A stretch of DNA of 64,000 nucleotides, from positions 42,348 to 106,347 of the forward strand of contig JAGCZH010000017.1 of the NCBI GenBank assembly GCA_017960475.1, in the 5' to 3' direction. The notes beneath the pieces were generated by a model. It worked only from the letters and a program-made list of their open reading frames with translations. It did no database searches and had not been told where the DNA came from. Shown piece after piece: positions 62,774 through 64,000 of the stretch. How positions within the stretch are numbered: the stretch's first letter is position 1; each line of letters begins with the position of its first letter. A program made the translations under genes and the position numbers. The stretch is from Bacteroidales bacterium (lineage in GTDB: Bacteria > Bacteroidota > Bacteroidia > Bacteroidales > P3).

Positions 62774-62811
62774 AAAAAACACCCCGACATTGTTCTATTA
62801 ATGTCGGGGTG
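62774..62811 (-). terminator. Terminator after the glutathione peroxidase gene
   Basis: A perfect 12-base stem CACCCCGACATT (62780-62791) with 62800-62811 and an 8-base loop; on the minus strand the stem is followed by TTTTTT (62774-62779). It lies 32 bases after the peroxidase stop. Between it and the metK promoter the DNA is A/T-rich and otherwise empty. Confidence 0.88.
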
Positions 62812-62843
62812 GCTTTTAAATAATCTTGGATTTCAATTATTGA

Positions 62844-63464
62844 TTACTTCTCTTGCAATAACTGATATGCGGCTTGGATTACATCCTCCATGTCTGCCGT
62901 TGGTTCAAACCGTTTTACTACATTGCCTTTTCTGTCGATGAGGAATTTTGTGAAATTCCATTTAATATCAGAATTGTTGGCATAATTGGGATCTTTTCTC
63001 AAAAGCATTTCATGCATTTTTGTTCCAAAACCGAGCCTGTCATTCATATCAAAGCCTTCAAAGCCTTTCTTTGCTTTCAGCCATGTGAACAGAGGTGATG
63101 CATTTTCTCCGTTAACATCAATTTTGTCAAATTGAGGGAACGTTATGTAGTAATTGTTTGTGCAGAATGTGTGTATTTCTTGGTTTGAGCCTGGAGCCTG
63201 TTCTCCAAATTGGTTGCAGGGGAAATCCAGAATGACAAAACCTTCGTCTTTGAATTTACTATACATTGATTGTAAATCGCTGTATTGGTATGTGAAACCA
63301 CATTGAGTGGCGGAATTGATTATAAGGATTACCTTTCCTTTATAATCACTCAGGCTTACAGCTTTGCCATTTTGGTCATTTACGGTAAAACCGTAGATGT
63401 TTCTTTGTGCCATTGCTCCTGCGAGCATGCCAATTGCACACAATAATAATAAAACTCTTTTCAT
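62844..63464 (-). CDS. Glutathione peroxidase family protein, exported
   Basis: 206 residues from ATG at 63464 (MKRVLLLLCAIGMLAGAMAQ), a signal peptide. The peroxidase motif NSATQCGFTYQY has a cysteine (not selenocysteine) and is followed by FPCNQFGEQAPGS and WNFTKFLIDRKG, giving the Cys-Gln-Trp-Asn active site. It reduces peroxides in the periplasm, more likely with thioredoxin-like donors than glutathione, which most Bacteroidales lack (family knowledge). An upstream in-frame start adds 14 unlikely residues. Near-consensus -7 TGTATTTG lies just upstream. Confidence 0.92.
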   Translation of the reverse strand: MKRVLLLLCAIGMLAGAMAQRNIYGFTVNDQNGKAVSLSDYKGKVILIINSATQCGFTYQYSDLQSMYSKFKDEGFVILDFPCNQFGEQAPGSNQEIHTFCTNNYYITFPQFDKIDVNGENASPLFTWLKAKKGFEGFDMNDRLGFGTKMHEMLLRKDPNYANNSDIKWNFTKFLIDRKGNVVKRFEPTADMEDVIQAAYQLLQEK

Positions 63465-64000
63465 GATTATGCACTTTGTTATTTTATTTTCATAACGCAA
63501 ATACATATTATTTATTGTTGTAGCCTACGTTTTTTTTAAAAGATTAATGTAAAGTAAATTAATTGATTGTTTTTTAAATTTTAATGTATGTTTCTTTTAT
63601 TTTAAACTAACCAATAGATGTTATTTCGGCCTTAGTTAAATCTTTTGGTATTCGTTGTATTGTCGTCATTCCCCATTCTAGCGTCATCGCCTGCCCTCCG
63701 CCGCACCCTGTTATTATCTATGTTGATAAGTATGTCAGACAGAGCCGTTTTATCTGATTTATCTAACTGATATAAAGTGTAATATGAGTATTTTTATCGT
63801 TTTTTGTTCCTCTGACGTTTTTTTTATGCTTTTTTCGCTCCCCGGACGCCTTTCCGCGACCCTTTTTCCGCCTCCGGCAAGAAAAAAAACAATTTTTTTT
63901 CGAGTCTAATATGTTGTGCCACAGTGTCTGTCGACCTTTAGCCCCCTTTTCGGCGAAAAAAAATTTTGGTAGTTTGGAAAATGGTTGTACTTTTGCATCC
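63465..64000 (+). promoter_or_regulatory. Long non-coding stretch ending in a strong promoter
   Basis: No gene is visible in these 536 bases. The last part holds TTTG (63965-63968), 19 bases, TACTTTTG (63988-63995), then CATCC: a full consensus promoter reading out of the window to the right. Homopolymer A and T tracts (about 63830-63965) precede it. The stretch resembles the leaders of stable-RNA or highly expressed operons in this phylum, so a tRNA/rRNA or translation gene may follow. Confidence 0.6.

Overview
The window looks like a chromosomal segment from a member of the Bacteroidales (phylum Bacteroidota). The support is: many promoters of the Bacteroidetes type (TTTG, 19 bases, TAnnTTTG), few Shine-Dalgarno sequences, an OMP_b-brl_3-type outer-membrane receptor with a carboxypeptidase-regulatory N-domain, a bifunctional KDO8PS-like DAHP synthase/chorismate mutase, DUF4491, and a radical SAM/lipoprotein pair of a Bacteroidetes-specific type. 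Genus cannot be fixed. Genes for lysine 5,6-aminomutase reactivation next to phosphate butyryltransferase suggest an amino-acid-fermenting, butyrate-forming anaerobe. I see no IS element, prophage, CRISPR array, tRNA or rRNA gene.

Layout. 1-6.6 kb: minus-strand kamB-kamC (kamC cut by the window edge), then plus-strand ptb, a small PAS protein, an outer-membrane beta-barrel receptor and an orphan HsdR N-terminal-domain protein. 6.6-14.4 kb: a minus-strand gene train TPR protein - DedA - 53-residue membrane protein - sufS - recN - M23 peptidase - aroK. 14.5-23.1 kb: aroQ, gdhA, an alpha/beta hydrolase, then yitT - glycosyltransferase - secreted protein - OmpA/TPR/beta-propeller protein. 23.4-34.5 kb: a lone plus-strand lipoprotein, then pyrH-frr-birA, pssA-queA-comF, an OmpA/TPR lipoprotein and an AddB-like nuclease.

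34.7-47.7 kb: one long plus-strand envelope-polysaccharide locus behind a good promoter: Wza-like exporter, Wzc-like tyrosine kinase, all four dTDP-L-rhamnose genes (rmlA-C-D-B order), the four WbpB/D/E/A steps to UDP-2,3-diacetamido-2,3-dideoxyglucuronate, and a membrane nucleotide-sugar dehydratase. It has no glycosyltransferase, flippase or polymerase, so it supplies precursors and export/control functions. 47.8-53.2 kb: aminopeptidase P, glutamine synthetase, a single-ORF fusion of leucyl/phenylalanyl-tRNA-protein transferase with HPPK (Aat-FolK), and rplU-rpmA. 53.2-56.1 kb: DAHP synthase/chorismate mutase and the radical SAM/lipoprotein pair.

56.1-62.6 kb: a tightly packed minus-strand series metK - DUF4491 - DUF3307 - pdxJ - COG0523 metallochaperone - GH20 hexosaminidase. 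It is preceded by a sequence that closely matches a SAM-II riboswitch directly behind a promoter, and three complementary 8-base segments suggest how SAM binding could mask the metK start codon. The window closes with a glutathione peroxidase gene and a roughly 500-base non-coding stretch ending in a strong plus-strand promoter.

The points most worth a second look are the SAM-II leader and the operon behind it, the Aat-FolK fusion, the radical SAM/lipoprotein system, and the sugar-nucleotide locus. All calls come from reading the sequence; no database search was run.
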